Shown here piece after piece: positions 44,726 through 56,334 of a DNA stretch of 64,000 nucleotides; the first letter of the stretch is position 1, and every line of letters starts with the position of its first letter. The stretch lies in NCBI GenBank assembly GCA_935421135.1, contig OW285195.1, positions 5,122,701 through 5,186,700 of the forward strand, in the 5' to 3' direction. Source of the stretch: Bugulina stolonifera. Lineage: Eukaryota > Bryozoa > Gymnolaemata > Cheilostomatida > Bugulidae. The translations under genes and the position numbers were made by a program. Below the pieces are notes generated by a model. That model saw nothing but the letters and a program-made list of their open reading frames with translations, was not told where the DNA came from and searched no databases.

Positions 44726-46169
44726 ATGGAAAGTGGATATGGATCAAGCGAGTATAGCAACAAGCTAATGACTCCTATAAACCAAGAGCTGATGAAGGTA
44801 ACAGTGGAAAGATGTACAGAACAAAGCAAGTATGAGAATAAAGACTTATTTGAGGGGGTGTCTGAGCTCTTTCTCCAAAAAAGCTTACCTCTAGACTGGC
44901 AGAAATGGGATCCTTTAACCGATATTCGTAATAAGCTTAGCACACAGTTACTAGAAGAAATTCGTTCTATCTTTTGGGAGCAAGATGGAAAGGATGAAGA
45001 GTTGTAAGTTATACATACTTCCAACTATTTTTTTTTTTTGTTTAGTATTGTCTTTTATGATCAAAATAAAATATGATAGACAAATTTCCCATATAACTAC
45101 CTCTCAACTATGTGAAAAACAAATATCATGCTAAATGATGTAGTGAGGTACTAGAAGCAGCCCGAGATAGAGATGAGAGAGCCGTTGCACTCGCGGTATT
45201 TGTTGCGAGGAGTCACAAACAACTGAATACAAAGAATGCGAATCGGCAGACGTTACTTCACCTAACTGTACAGTCTTATTGTTCGGATTCACTAATTCGC
45301 CTCATCATCACAAGGGGAGCGGATGGAGCAATAGCCGATGCTTGGGGTTAGTGTTTTATAGCACCAATGTTTGCATGCATTGCTTGTTAAAAAATAAAGT
45401 GTTGCAAAACTTGTAACAATTCGGTACTTATCTATATTGCTAATGTTTATTTGGAAGGTGACACCCCCCTTCACATTGCTGCACGTCTGGGTAGAGCTAA
45501 GGTTATTCATGCTCTAACCACAAGTTTGACCAGAGCAGAAGTAAAGCATCCATACTTCAGAGTTCCTTACAAATCACTTCCCCAAGACAATGTACAGAGC
45601 TACAATCATGATGGAAGGAGTGTAGTCCACCTCATTGTTGAAACAGCGCATAGCAGCAAGCATAGAGAGGCACTAAAGGTACTAAAAAAAAATACTCGGG
45701 CTGACTTAGATATGAGGGTAAGTGAATACATTACAGTGGAATAAAAGTAGAGTAGATCGAATTGATAAGTTAAATGGGGAGTTTAATTCTATTCTCTTGT
45801 TTGATATTATAGCGAATGGGAGATGGATACGCCCCATCTCACATTGCCATAGAGAATGAAGACTACGAATGTCTACATACATGTCTAAGATTGGGAGCTG
45901 ATTCTGAAGTTCGTAACTACAAAAGTGAAACCCCTCAACAACTAGCTCACCTCTACAAATCAGCAGATATGGTAAGGGACCAACAACATAAAGAAGTATA
46001 GGTTTCTTGCTTTGCCCACCTTGAGTGATATTCGTCTGAGTAAAAAACTAAAATCATCTTGTAGGTAAGACTGTGTCAAGAGTTTGGAGCTCGAGCATAT
46101 CAATTAGAGTATGCTGAGACCGAAGTCGTAAACATTATAGCTCCTACGACTTCTGATGAAGATGAGTAA
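44726..46169 (+). CDS. IkB-like ankyrin-repeat protein, cargo of the large element
   Basis: Five exons (44726-45003, 45144-45346, 45458-45717, 45813-45971, 46065-46169) total 1,005 nt, 334 residues, with all phases matching. The N-terminus MESGYGSSEYS resembles the DSGxxS phosphodegron by which IkB proteins are targeted by beta-TrCP, with Glu for Asp. Ankyrin repeats start at about residue 93: QTLLHLTVQSY, GDTPLHIAARLGRAKVIHAL, then a long loop before GRSVVHLIVETAH, and YAPSHIAIENEDYECL. The loop between repeats is typical of IkB/Bcl3-type proteins. The C-terminus is acidic (TTSDEDE). IkB proteins hold Rel/NF-kB factors in the cytoplasm. The stop codon lies 22 bp before the right TIR. Alternatively it is a generic ankyrin protein. 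Confidence 0.75.
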
Positions 46170-46191
46170 TAAGTACCTAAACTCCTCTTTT

Positions 46192-47348
46192 ATTTATTCT
46201 ATTGCTACTATTGTGAAAAGTTTATTTAATATATTACATAATGCTGACTTAACACATGCACACAACCTTTTATTTATTCTATTGCTACTATTGTGAAAAG
46301 TTTATCTAATGTATAATATACACTGTCTTAACACATGCACACAGACTTTCTTGCTAATAATAGATATGACATACTCTTTTAAATATGTGTCTTTTATTCT
46401 TTCAATTGTGTTTTAACACGTGTACACAATCTTTTATTCATTCTATTGTCACCATTGTGGAAAGTTTATTTAATGTATTATATATGCTGACTTAACACAT
46501 GTACACGTTTCTTTATTGTCAATACAATGTATATCATAGAAACAACCCTTCTTCCCATCAGTGTATTTATAGCCAAGACTTTACACATTTCTTTATTAAC
46601 AATGCAATGCGCATCATAAACCAAACCTTCCGTAGTACTTCTTCTTATCGCTAATGAGAGCCGTAGGCGAAGCGCAGCCGAATTCGCTCGTTTAGATCAC
46701 AAGCTTTTCGAGTGGGGAGGTGCGGGAGAAGCGGCGGGCCGCTGCCTAGTCGCTTGGCCCGGTGGATACGGGGCACCGGCGTCGCCTCCACGTGTACGGT
46801 CGGCGCCGCACGCAACGTGGGCGGACGCGGCTTGACCGCCTCAAACGATCGGTCGTTCGGGTGAGTGGGGGTTGCGGGGGGAGGGTGGGCGGCGGTGGAG
46901 GAGGGGTGGCGGTGATGACGGTGATGGCGGCGGCGGCGGTGGCGGCGGCGGCGGCGGTGGTGGTGGCGGCGGTGGCGGCGGCGGCGGTGAGGGCGGTGGT
47001 GGCGGCGGCGACGGCGGCGGTGAGGGCGGCGGTGGCGGCGGCGGCGACGGCGGTGGCGCGGACGGGACGAGGGCGGTGGCGGGGAGTGGGGGAGGAGTGG
47101 GAGGTGGGGGAGGGGGAGGAGGGCGGGAAGGAGGGAGGGAAGGGGTCGTGGCCGGGTTCGGGGTCAAGTGTGCAAATGTTTTTTCGACCAATCAGAAGGG
47201 GGGATTTTGGGGTGACCTTGGCAAGGTCGTGTGCAAAATTTTTGTGCTCTTCTGTGATTGGTTGAAATCGGAAATACCGGCTTGTGATTGGTTGAAAACA
47301 GGGGTCAATGAGTGCGTGTCTGTCTAGAAGTGCACTGACTATACTACT
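46192..47348 (-). repeat. Right terminal inverted repeat
   Basis: Inverted copy of 39492-40720 with small length differences, mainly in the GGC-triplet block (about 46,905-47,140). It supplies several AATAAA-like signals in the opposite arm and CCAAT motifs near the outer end. Confidence 0.9.
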
Positions 47349-47354
47349 GGGAGG

Positions 47355-48525
47355 TACCCAAAGAATTTGAGATATTTATGTTTTCGGATGCAGAAAGTTA
47401 TGAGGGTTTCAAATCTGTTTTCCTTTTTATTCTAGCACCAACGGTTCAATTTTTATCAGGATAGTACTTTGGGCCCATATCTGTCGATTTTCATAGAAGT
47501 GCGAACTGAGAAAATCTGATTTAAAGTTTTAGACCCAATAATTTATTGTTTACACTATTCAGAACTTAGCAACGGGCATATCTAATTAACTTACATTGCT
47601 AATTTTCACTGACTGGGGGTAGAAATGGGTGAGGAATTTGATGGAATAACTAAAAATAATGTAAAAACAATATCTTGTGTCCCATTCCCACTTAAACAAG
47701 AGATACTGATTTCGGATTTTCATCAAAACAGTGAAAATGAACTTGTGCACCAATTGCGATGGACAGGCTGCATTAACATAAATTTTAACACAGATTGCCA
47801 TGCAAGTGAAATAGACAATACTGCACATCTTGTAACAAGTTACCAAAAATGGTCTCTCATATGTGGGTAACCCTGGGAAGGGTCTTTGATGTAGGTAGGT
47901 TTGAACTATCCGGATTCCGCCAATCTGGTGAAATAGACCAAATTATGAAGTTCATTGAGTTGTAGTCTTTCCATAGTCCTTGCACTGCAAGATCAGATGG
48001 TAGCACCGTCATCTGTTTTCTTGAATCCTGTTGAGGGTATGTTGTGTATTAATAATTTTGACAGTGAAAAAAGAAGACAAACAAAAACTAAAAGTGAGAG
48101 GCAGCTTTAGTTTTGACTTGAGTTAAAATAAACAGTTATGCCCTCATGACACTATTGATCCACATCACAATTTGTTTTGTACGGTGTTACATAATGAACA
48201 ATTGCGTAATAAATCAGATCACGTGACACTGTGTACGGCGCCACGTTTTCATTTTGGTGAACAGAAGTGGAATTGCGCAGGCGCTACACGGACTTGTGGG
48301 ATATGTTAGCATTAGGTCTCAGAAAAGTTTTAATATTAGGGCTTCGCTCATAGCTTCTGATTGATAACAGTGTAACACAACTTGGTGGAAACTAAGGCTA
48401 ATCGCACGCTTTTCAAAATAAATGAGTAGATGTTATTCAGTTTGTGACACTTCGTCTTCTGTTGTAGTAGCAGAAATATTTAACTAAGACAGGTTTATTT
48501 TCATATACACCGGTATTATATCAAT
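47355..48525. other. Intergenic upstream of the THAP gene
   Basis: No exon supported. The 48.2-48.3-kb part is less AT-rich (GGCGCCACG, GCGCAGGCGC) and could be the THAP gene promoter. Confidence 0.35.
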
Positions 48526-49335
48526 ATGGTGACCTGCTTTGTGTCTAGCTGTAATAACAGTAAGAACAGGGTGGCCAGAGAGAAAACTTTTTCAAAAATA
48601 CCCAGCACAATAGCTGGTCTGTGCTTCGATGTTGCTAGAAGGGTAGACATCGGTAGTAGAGAAGCGTTTGTAGCTGGCAGATGCAAACTCTACAGAATCT
48701 GTGAAGACCATTTTAAGAACAGCGATTATAAAATAACTAATGGGAAGAAGACGAAGCTTCTGCCTACAGCTACACCCTATCGACATGGGCCCCCATCTGA
48801 GGTAATAGCAAAGTTGAAAGTAGTACTTCAATTTGAATTACCATTTTATGATCTGTATTTTATTAGTAAATTACAAACAATCTGATTTATGTCCAAGACC
48901 AAAATAGTTTCCCTGATACTTGCCTCATTAGACTATTTTTTTATTTTTGTGAGTTTCGAGAAATTTTTTTAAATGCTATGAACATCATTCTACATCAATA
49001 AGAATTATATGAAATAATAATGGTAATGTTATGATGCTCAATATAAACTTTGAATATGAATTGAATTAGAGGATATTCATATCGAATATCATAACACATC
49101 ATTATTCTTAGACATTAAAAATCATTAGCATATTAATTATGCCATGCCTATATTTCCTCTGCTGTTACTGTTGATCTATCCATATTTAAAATGTGATGTG
49201 TGTAAAAATTCCACTTACTCAATGTGTTTCAGAGAAGAAGACATGCCTCAGCTCTCTCTGCTACGAGATTTACAGAGGTTGTCCCATCAACTTCCACCTC
49301 CACTGAGTTAGTTACTGGTGGGGACTCTGATATAC

Positions 49336-50349
49336 TGTGGTGAAACAGCCTCCGTGGCAATGGCTTCCCTGGGCCAACCACACAAACATTGTACATAAAC
49401 ACTGACACTATTCATTCATGCATGACATCTTACCTTGTATTGCATTTATACTCATGCTTGTTATCTATTATTATTATACTGTATTATATACTGAGTGTCT
49501 TATATACTAGCAATCAGGCTTTGGAATTACACTTGTATTGCAACTTGGTTTTTCCCACATATATTTCTTGGTAATTGTTTGCCCTTGCTTGATTGTATTT
49601 AAATCGAGTCTTTTTGCCATTTGTATTAAGTAACCTTGTGGCCGACCTTATGTATTGGACTCATAATTATATATGACATGTTTTACACTATTGTAAGCAC
49701 ATTTTGTGCCAAGGTCGACCCTTTTATGTGGCCGACATCGGGTGGAACCATCCATGTTGTTGCATCAGTTCCGGAGCCGATACCATGTCGGCCGGCCGAT
49801 ACCATGTCGGTCGGCCGATACCATTTCGGGCTCTTTTGGCCGGAAGTAGTTATAGTATATAAGGCAGTGCATTTTATATCTTTAGTCAGTTGTTGATTGC
49901 GCTTGAATAAAGCAACATCTTCTAACTCAACCTACAGAGGCTTACTCTTTAGGCGAGTGACTCTACCGGAGGATCCTTAGATCCAGTACGGCTCGAGTTC
50001 ATCCCCATCCTAGTTTAAGCACATCTCTACACTCCTTAGACTTAGGTCGATCACGGGTTCTAAATGAACCTAGCGTCGGTCCTAAGATCTTAAGGATACA
50101 CAATCTTTCACTACACTCCTACGGAGTCTAAACTCTACATGACCTACGTCGGTCCTGAGCTCCAATGAGTCTCGGCATCGGCCTACGTCGGATATAACAT
50201 ACAATACACCATAACAAAGAGCACATATAACTGTTCACTCTCTTATGTAATGAGCAGAAGGTTACTTGGTCGGCCTCTACCACCTTCCAAGCCCTTCACA
50301 TACTTGTAGCCCTCGGCTCCTGTATGTAACACACTCCAAAAATATTACA
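49336..50349 (+). mobile_element. Solo LTR, family 3, inside the THAP exon
   Basis: It starts TGTGGTGAAACAGCC, ends ATATTACA and has the 4-bp duplication ATAC (49332-49335, 50350-50353). Upstream of the TATA-like AGTATATAAGG (about 49,853) a CGATACCATGTCGG unit is repeated three times. GAATAAAG lies near 49,905. It is a sibling of 31,225-33,013. Confidence 0.93.
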
Positions 50350-50453
50350 ATACTTCGACTAGCACAGGTGAGTATGAATATTCGGGTTGGAAAAATAGAT
50401 TACCATTATATACATTTGTTTTCTTTTTATTTTCAAAACAAAGCAAGGCCAGT

Positions 50454-50562
50454 AGGTGTCTTCGCGACGGTGGGTCGATGGGGTCTCAAAAAAGAAAAGA
50501 TAATCCCAAATTTCAGACCCTCTTTGTTGTAGGTCGCGAACAGTTGCGACCCCCTGGGTCGG
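50454..50562 (+). repeat. MITE fragment (GTCTTCGCGACGG end)
   Basis: It has one clear end, AGGTGTCTTCGCGACGGTGG, and the interior AGTTGCGACCCCCT shared with 53,097-53,262. The other end is not resolved. It lies in the last intron of the THAP gene. Confidence 0.55.
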
Positions 50563-50922
50563 AAAATTAGTGCGGTTCAAACTTCAGGCTAGTCCAAAAT
50601 AATGTTTACGTGCTGATTTCCGGTTCAGGAAACTTTGTGAATTTCAGTTAAATAGGTGATCAAAATGTATTAGTAGTAATTTACAGGATTGACTGAAACG
50701 AAGAGCCCACTGGAACTGTCAAAGGATTTAGTAGTGATAAACTAGCAATCCTGGTGCATTTATATTCATTGCTGCACACGATTGCTTAGTTTTCAACCAC
50801 TAATCTGCCAATATTCTACCAAAAAATCTCAGTCAGAGTCGCTGACTGAGATTCAAGATTCACTCACCTACTCCACGCTGCCACAAGACAATGTTGAATT
50901 GATGCTCTTCTGTTCTGTATAG

Positions 50923-53095
50923 AAGTGTAGTTACGCACTTTTCATGATTGTAACCTGTACCTAGTTATTTACCATCCTAATAATTATTTTTTTAAATATA
51001 TTTATTTATTTATTAAATAATTTCTAAAAGTATTTTTTGTTACCAATTTCCATGTCACAGTATAACAAAATTTTTATAGGACATAGATAGCTCATTGTAT
51101 TTGAATTTTATTAGCAATAGTTGAACATGTAGTACATAATATTAGTGCATGAAACATCAATTGAAAAAATTGTAATTTGGTACATGCAGATGAAACTTTG
51201 AGGACTATAGTAAGAGAAAAATATGCAATAGGCTAGCTGTAATTGCAAGGAATATTTTGTAGAAACACTATCCAATTTCACAGTTAGTACAGAAGATAAA
51301 AAGCAGAAACAAAGAAGCTGGTATGACCCATGGAAAAGAAATTAAGATTACTAATAAATTTAGCAATTCCATTGTTGATTCTGTAACAGTACTGTTGCTT
51401 CACTGCCATTCTGCTGCTTTGGACCTTTACATGTAGGCTATTGCCTGTACTCTGAGATGCCCACTTGTTCTAATAAGAGTGACCAACCCATTATTTTGAT
51501 GAAACCTTTGCCATGTGGTAGGAAGGAGAACATTAATTCAGCCACTTTCCTCTTCTGTATTCCTTTGTAGACTAAAGCAAAGAACACATAGCAATCTCAG
51601 TTATACAATTGAACTTGGCTGTGTAAGGTGGATTAGACTATAATAGGCTTACATACACAGCTATAATAGCAGTAGCATTTTAAGATTCATGTAGTAGGAA
51701 GTACAGCACTACTCCAGTCAGCATGGTACTAAATAGTTGGCTCTAAATGAGTGATAGACTGTGGATATAATATTATTTTCCTCTACATGAAGATCAAACA
51801 AATCTGCGGACTTAACCAACTAGAACATCAAAAGTATTGACTAAATTGTGAGTGCATTAACAGCCCTTTGACCCTATTAGATGAGATGGAGGCAGAAGAT
51901 ACAGGACAGCAGCACTACACAGTACACTACCACAATCAAGTTGCTTACTTACTTTAAGAAGGTGGATGCTCATAGCCAAACAACCAAGATTAACATCTGG
52001 ACCTGACCAAGACTCATTCTACCTCCACCTGTATTTTCTGTATCAGAGTTGTAGAAAACCTGAAATATTTATAAATATGACTGTAGTGTTAATTATAGGA
52101 AACCAATGATGAGCTTGAGAACATGAGCATTTGTAACTAAGATAGAAACATCAAAATAATTTAGGATTCCAGACAAACCGTCAGAAAATTAATTTTGTTG
52201 TACAGTAGGCACCCGAAACAATTGACTTTTCTATAAACCAATTTAAAATTTGATGTGGCTAATCTTTATATTAATGACTGATAGAATACATACATATTAT
52301 TTTGTTGTTTTAGTCCCTCTCACTCTAGGGATAGTGAATTCATATCAGACTCCTCCTGCTACATGTATACCTAAAATCGGCACCCAATCAGTCAGTCACT
52401 ATCACTCCATCCAAGAAGTGAGAGGTTCAGCTGCAGACACTTTGCTGGAAATAATATAATTATAATTATAATAATCATCAATGAAAGACTATAATTCATG
52501 AAATCATCGTAGAATAGCGATATTAATGCCATGTTTGAATGAATTGTGTTATGAAGGCCTAGATTGTGCATACAAAAATAAATTTAAAAAATCGAAAATG
52601 AAATAAATTTAAATTAAATACAGCAAATAATTGAAAACTGTTTTGCAGGTCAATTTTTCTGATGTAATATTTTGTCTATAGCTATTCTATGTAACCTACA
52701 TGTAGTTACTAAGTGAAATCTGGTGTGAGTCTATTGACTTTTCGTAATGGTCAAGTAAGTTACAACTTACGCTAGACTTAAGACTCAGAGTCAGACTGAG
52801 ACCAACACTCACTCACGAGGTAAGGGATTTTAGAGGCATCGAAAGGAGATTTGTCTCAAAGCTTCAGCACTAAGCAGCTAGTAGACATGTATGTTGCTAC
52901 AGATCAAAGGGGTAAGTTGTGTTGGAGAATCTACATGGACAAATTAAAATAAAAAAAGAAACTTCATAAAAGCGAAGATGAACTCACCTCCGATGATTCC
53001 ACAATGTACATGCATGTTGGCCCGTTGTAAATGGAGACTCTTAATCAACCAATCAGATTAGGGAAGCTGCGGGAACGATCCTCTCAGGCCAATTA
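50923..53095. other. Intergenic, nothing recognised
   Basis: AT-rich with no supported exon, RNA or repeat boundary over 2.1 kb. Confidence 0.4.
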
Positions 53096-53096
53096 A

Positions 53097-53262
53097 AAAT
53101 AGGGCGATAATATTGTTAAATAAGGGGGTCGCAACTGCTGGTGATGGTTTTTTCCGACCCTCATCGCTAACACGCAAATTGATTTTTTGCGTCCCCCTTC
53201 GGAAAATAATTAATTTCTTTTCTTTTTTGCGACCCCATCGACCCACCGTCGCGAAGACACCT
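53097..53262 (-). repeat. MITE copy (GTCTTCGCGACGG end)
   Basis: Reverse-oriented relative of 50,454-50,562, ending ...GTCGCGAAGACACCT. Reading frames across it are artefacts. Confidence 0.55.
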
Positions 53263-53522
53263 AATGTCATCACCCTTGATGCCTCAAAGCCACTCTACTT
53301 GCCTCCATTCTGTTTTAACCTGGTATGCTTGTGCTGTCGATTTTTCTAATTGTTGATTATTAAGCTTTTGAATTTTTTTATGGAAGTTTTGTATATCTGT
53401 CTGTCTGTCCATCTTGACACAGCTATTCTGTTAGATAGGCTGCATTTTATCGATAATCTAGTGCATCATTACTATTGATTACTTTAAGACTTCCTATTCG
53501 GCAACCACCCCAGCTCCCAGGG

Positions 53523-55467
53523 CATCAACTCCTGAACAACCTGCTGAACTAATGCGTCCCTACCTATCGAAGCTTTGCCAGCAACTCGCGAAATGGTGTG
53601 TTTATTTACTAATTCTTGACAAGACATTCGGATCTGTTTTTCCAAACTATTATAGTTAGCAACAGGATTTCAACTGATTTTCGCATCATGGTTGTTGAAC
53701 GACAGCAGTTTTTTGGGTTATTTATGCATGCAAGTCAACTATAGCATATTATGTTTTTCATGAATTTGCTTGCCATCAGGCCTAAACTTCCACATGCGCA
53801 GGTGGTAATTAGCAAGCTATTGACTATCTTATTATTATTTTAGGCATGTCAGACCGAATCTCTTTTACTATGTGCAAAGTGTGGTTCTACTGCGCTCTCG
53901 GTGGATAACCATTCTCCATACTCCGATCATCTACATGTATACAGTGAGCATTGGGCCTTGCCACTATTTCCTCCCTCAGTGAAGATTGTGAGGACATCAC
54001 AAGCTCCTCATGCCTCTAGATACCCAACCCGGAAGCAGAGGAAGGAAGAGGTGAACCTATCCAAAGGCCCACCTCCATGCTGAGCACCTCCGAAGTGTCG
54101 ACTTCCCAGGTCAAAGCAGAACCTCTCATTTCCAGAGGTATGTGTCTAAAACTAAGCTAATAGTTTCTTAGCTACAAACAAGTTTTTCGAAATGAGTTAG
54201 ATGTAATTTCACATGGTTTTAGCTTAGCCAGGATTTTTGTTGTCACTCCAGACAGCATTTTGTTTTGCTTGATGCACACTCCTGCTATAGTATTGTAGTA
54301 GTTAATGGCATTGTGGTCAACATGTGGCCCCATTGTGGAAGTAGCATAAAGCTGCATGCAATGTCACATTGTACCTAACAGATTTTGGAGATAGTAGGTT
54401 AGCAGGTGTAGTTATTTTTAATTGACTTTTGCTCTTGCATTGTGTGAAAATTTACACTGCACAAAGCAATATTGGTCATTTCTATTTGACTAGACTTGTA
54501 GCTTATTGTATTAAATTTTCATAGAAGGATTATAATAGTTATGTAGTGATTATTGTAGAATGCACAAGAGTCTAGAATAGTCTGTACACTGAACATCAAA
54601 AAAACCATTTATTATCTGTTGTATCACCTCTGGCATAGTCCTTTGTGCTTATTTTCACTTCTATGTAAATAGAAAGCTTACAACCATGCAGACTTGTAAC
54701 ATTTTAAAATTCTTTCTGATAATATTGATGAAAGCCATTATTTCATATGTCTGTAAGTGGCACCATACCTGTTGCCTTTCCACACTCATTTACAGCCTTT
54801 TGACGCTTTCTTTTTGAAAGTTATCTATAAAATGTGTTAGAGAGAACTTGCTTTAACTTTACTTGCATTCAGTTCTACTGGCAATATTAGTTATGCTGCA
54901 ATTTTATTATTTAGCAGAGTCACAAGATCATGATGTGGATGACCAGTTGGATGTAAGCACAGCTCTGGATAGTGCAGGTAAGCATGCGTTGTGAGTTAGA
55001 ATATTGTACTGCTTTGATCCGACAAGCACAAGAGACTTGCATAATAATTGTCTACCATTACCTATGGGTTTGAATTATCGACTTTTTCCAAATGATAGTA
55101 TTGTCAACAACAATACTCAAATCACATTGAGCTATATAATTGTTGTCACGACTCTGATGAACTGCTGCTCAATTGTTTCATCACGCTTTCCGTAAAGTGC
55201 AAGTAACATTGCAATCAAGGATTTCTCTAGTTTTTATATTGTTTGCAAATGCATTTTGCTCTCATGAATGGAGTTTATTCCAATTTCACTTATGTGTATC
55301 TTTCTGCATTTCTGTTGTTGCTAATTGGGCAACTTGTCGTTTTGATATAACTCACCACTGTTCTTCAACTGCAAAATGTACCGTTTCATTTATTAGATAC
55401 TGACCCTGAAGACATGAACTATAGTGCTAATGTTAGCAACATGGCAGTATCCTCAACCAAGGAGTAA
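53523..55467 (+). CDS. Possible gene of unknown function, 3' exons
   Basis: The last two exons, 54918-54977 and 55397-55467, join in phase. Together with an exon ending at 54137 (donor GTATGT) they encode a Ser/Thr/Asp-rich tail (QVKAEPLIS, DHDVDDQLD, DPEDMNYS) ending in TAA. Earlier exons are uncertain: 53523-53604 is open with splice signals. In 53844-54137 the best-looking frame (LLLCAKCGSTAL, then ARYPTRK-like basic end) does not match the phase of the tail. Either an unseen intron or a frameshift lies there. QVKAEP resembles a sumoylation-type site. The family is unknown; the gene may be broken. Confidence 0.35.
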
Positions 55468-55702
55468 GAAGAGAAGGAGGCTCGTCCGCGTGAATTTAGT
55501 GTGCGATCTGCTCCTCGGTTTAAAAAGATGAGCACATGAGTCGCTGGCGTTGAGCGAGTAGACAACTTCGTTGAATCAACATCTGCGCATGTGTAGATCC
55601 AACCTGTTTCCGTTTAGCATTTATCACAAAGAAAGTCAACCATCATTGTAATTGTTTAGCATTTTATTAATTTACTTTTAGCTGATTAAACTATACATCC
55701 TC

Positions 55703-56304
55703 ATGGCTAGAAACGCAGATTTTTTCTACGAAAGTGACTTAGATCAGTTTTTTTCGGATGATGAGAATGAAGAGAAAGAAGTCACAGATAAGCATAAGGT
55801 CCGATATTATTAGCTATTAGCATTACAATTAAGATAAATAATTTAATAGTTATTATTAATTATAACAATATACATGTATTATTAATTATGATAATATAAT
55901 ATATTGTTATAATCATTATAATCTTTCTTTTAAAATTAATTATAATAAAATAATTGATTTCAAAATAAATATTATAATAATAATTATTAATAAGAATCTT
56001 ATATTAATATTTAGACTTTTGGAATACTATGAAACTGTTTCCTCTCCAATATCATATGAATAATAATATCGTGTCTATAGCTTGCTTGGTGGCCTAATTG
56101 TTACTGTTTACTTTCTCCGGATACATCGAATCACATTGGTATTAATTGATATAGATGTTCTGTTGATATTTTTAAACTTATAATTCACCAATTAAAATTT
56201 TCTGATCCATAATAAACTTTTATTTATTTTTCTTTTAGGGTTCGATGCCTCTGGTGAATTTCAGATGTCCCAGTTGTCAAAAGGAGTATAAGACAGGAAA
56301 ATAG
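55703..56304 (+). pseudogene. Zinc-finger protein fragment with in-frame stop
   Basis: Exon 1 (55703-55798) starts MARNADFFYES and is acidic. Exon 2 (56239-56304) encodes FRCPSCQKEYKTGK and then TAG, after which the same frame continues with LEKHMK, the expected His part of a C2H2 finger. The stop therefore falls in the middle of the finger. The downstream sequence is repeat DNA from about 56,335. Intron length and splice signals look normal. Confidence 0.55.
55799..56238. other. Very AT-rich intron
   Basis: Long TAATTATAATA-type runs (55,840-56,000) without other features. Confidence 0.5.
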
Positions 56305-56334
56305 CTAGAAAAGCATATGAAATGTAATACTGAT

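Larger units (their letters stand above)
39492..47348. mobile_element. Polinton/Maverick-like element, 7.86 kb, non-autonomous
   Basis: Long terminal inverted repeats (39492-40720 and 46192-47348) begin 5'-AGTAGTATAGTCAGTG, and the element ends ...ACTACT-3'. A perfect 6-bp duplication, GGGAGG, flanks it (39486-39491, 47349-47354). Six-base duplication, AG termini and kilobase-scale TIRs are the defining features of Polintons/Mavericks. The 5.5-kb interior holds two spliced genes that diverge from a central minisatellite and stop at or within the TIRs. No protein-primed DNA polymerase, retroviral-type integrase, packaging ATPase, protease or capsid frame is visible, so it would depend on helper functions. 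Other large TIR transposons with 6-bp duplications cannot be excluded. Confidence 0.75.
48526..50922 (+). pseudogene. THAP-domain protein gene, exon 2 split by a solo LTR
   Basis: Exon 1 (48526-48801) encodes a full THAP zinc finger: MVTCFVSSCNNS (C-x4-C), RICEDHF (C-x2-H) and LLPTATPY (the conserved proline region). Exon 2 was 117 nt, now 49233-49335 plus 50354-50367. Exon 3 is 50833-50922 and ends in TAG. Without the LTR the three exons give 483 nt, 160 codons plus stop. The insertion at 49,335 adds Leu-Trp and a stop, so the present frame ends after about 128 residues with the DNA-binding domain intact. THAP proteins bind DNA and are often transposase-derived. The truncated protein might still be made. 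Confidence 0.8.

Noticed and set aside
39492..47348. Autonomous Polinton or integrated virus
   Set aside because: No polymerase, integrase, ATPase, protease or capsid frame is present in the 5.5-kb interior; only the termini and duplication fit.
47586..47870. Overlapping 80-codon frames on both strands downstream of the large element
   Set aside because: Neither has a recognisable domain or splice sites; overlap on both strands suggests chance.
52250..52459. 69-codon frame at 52.3 kb
   Set aside because: Isolated, AT-rich, no recognisable domain or exon context.
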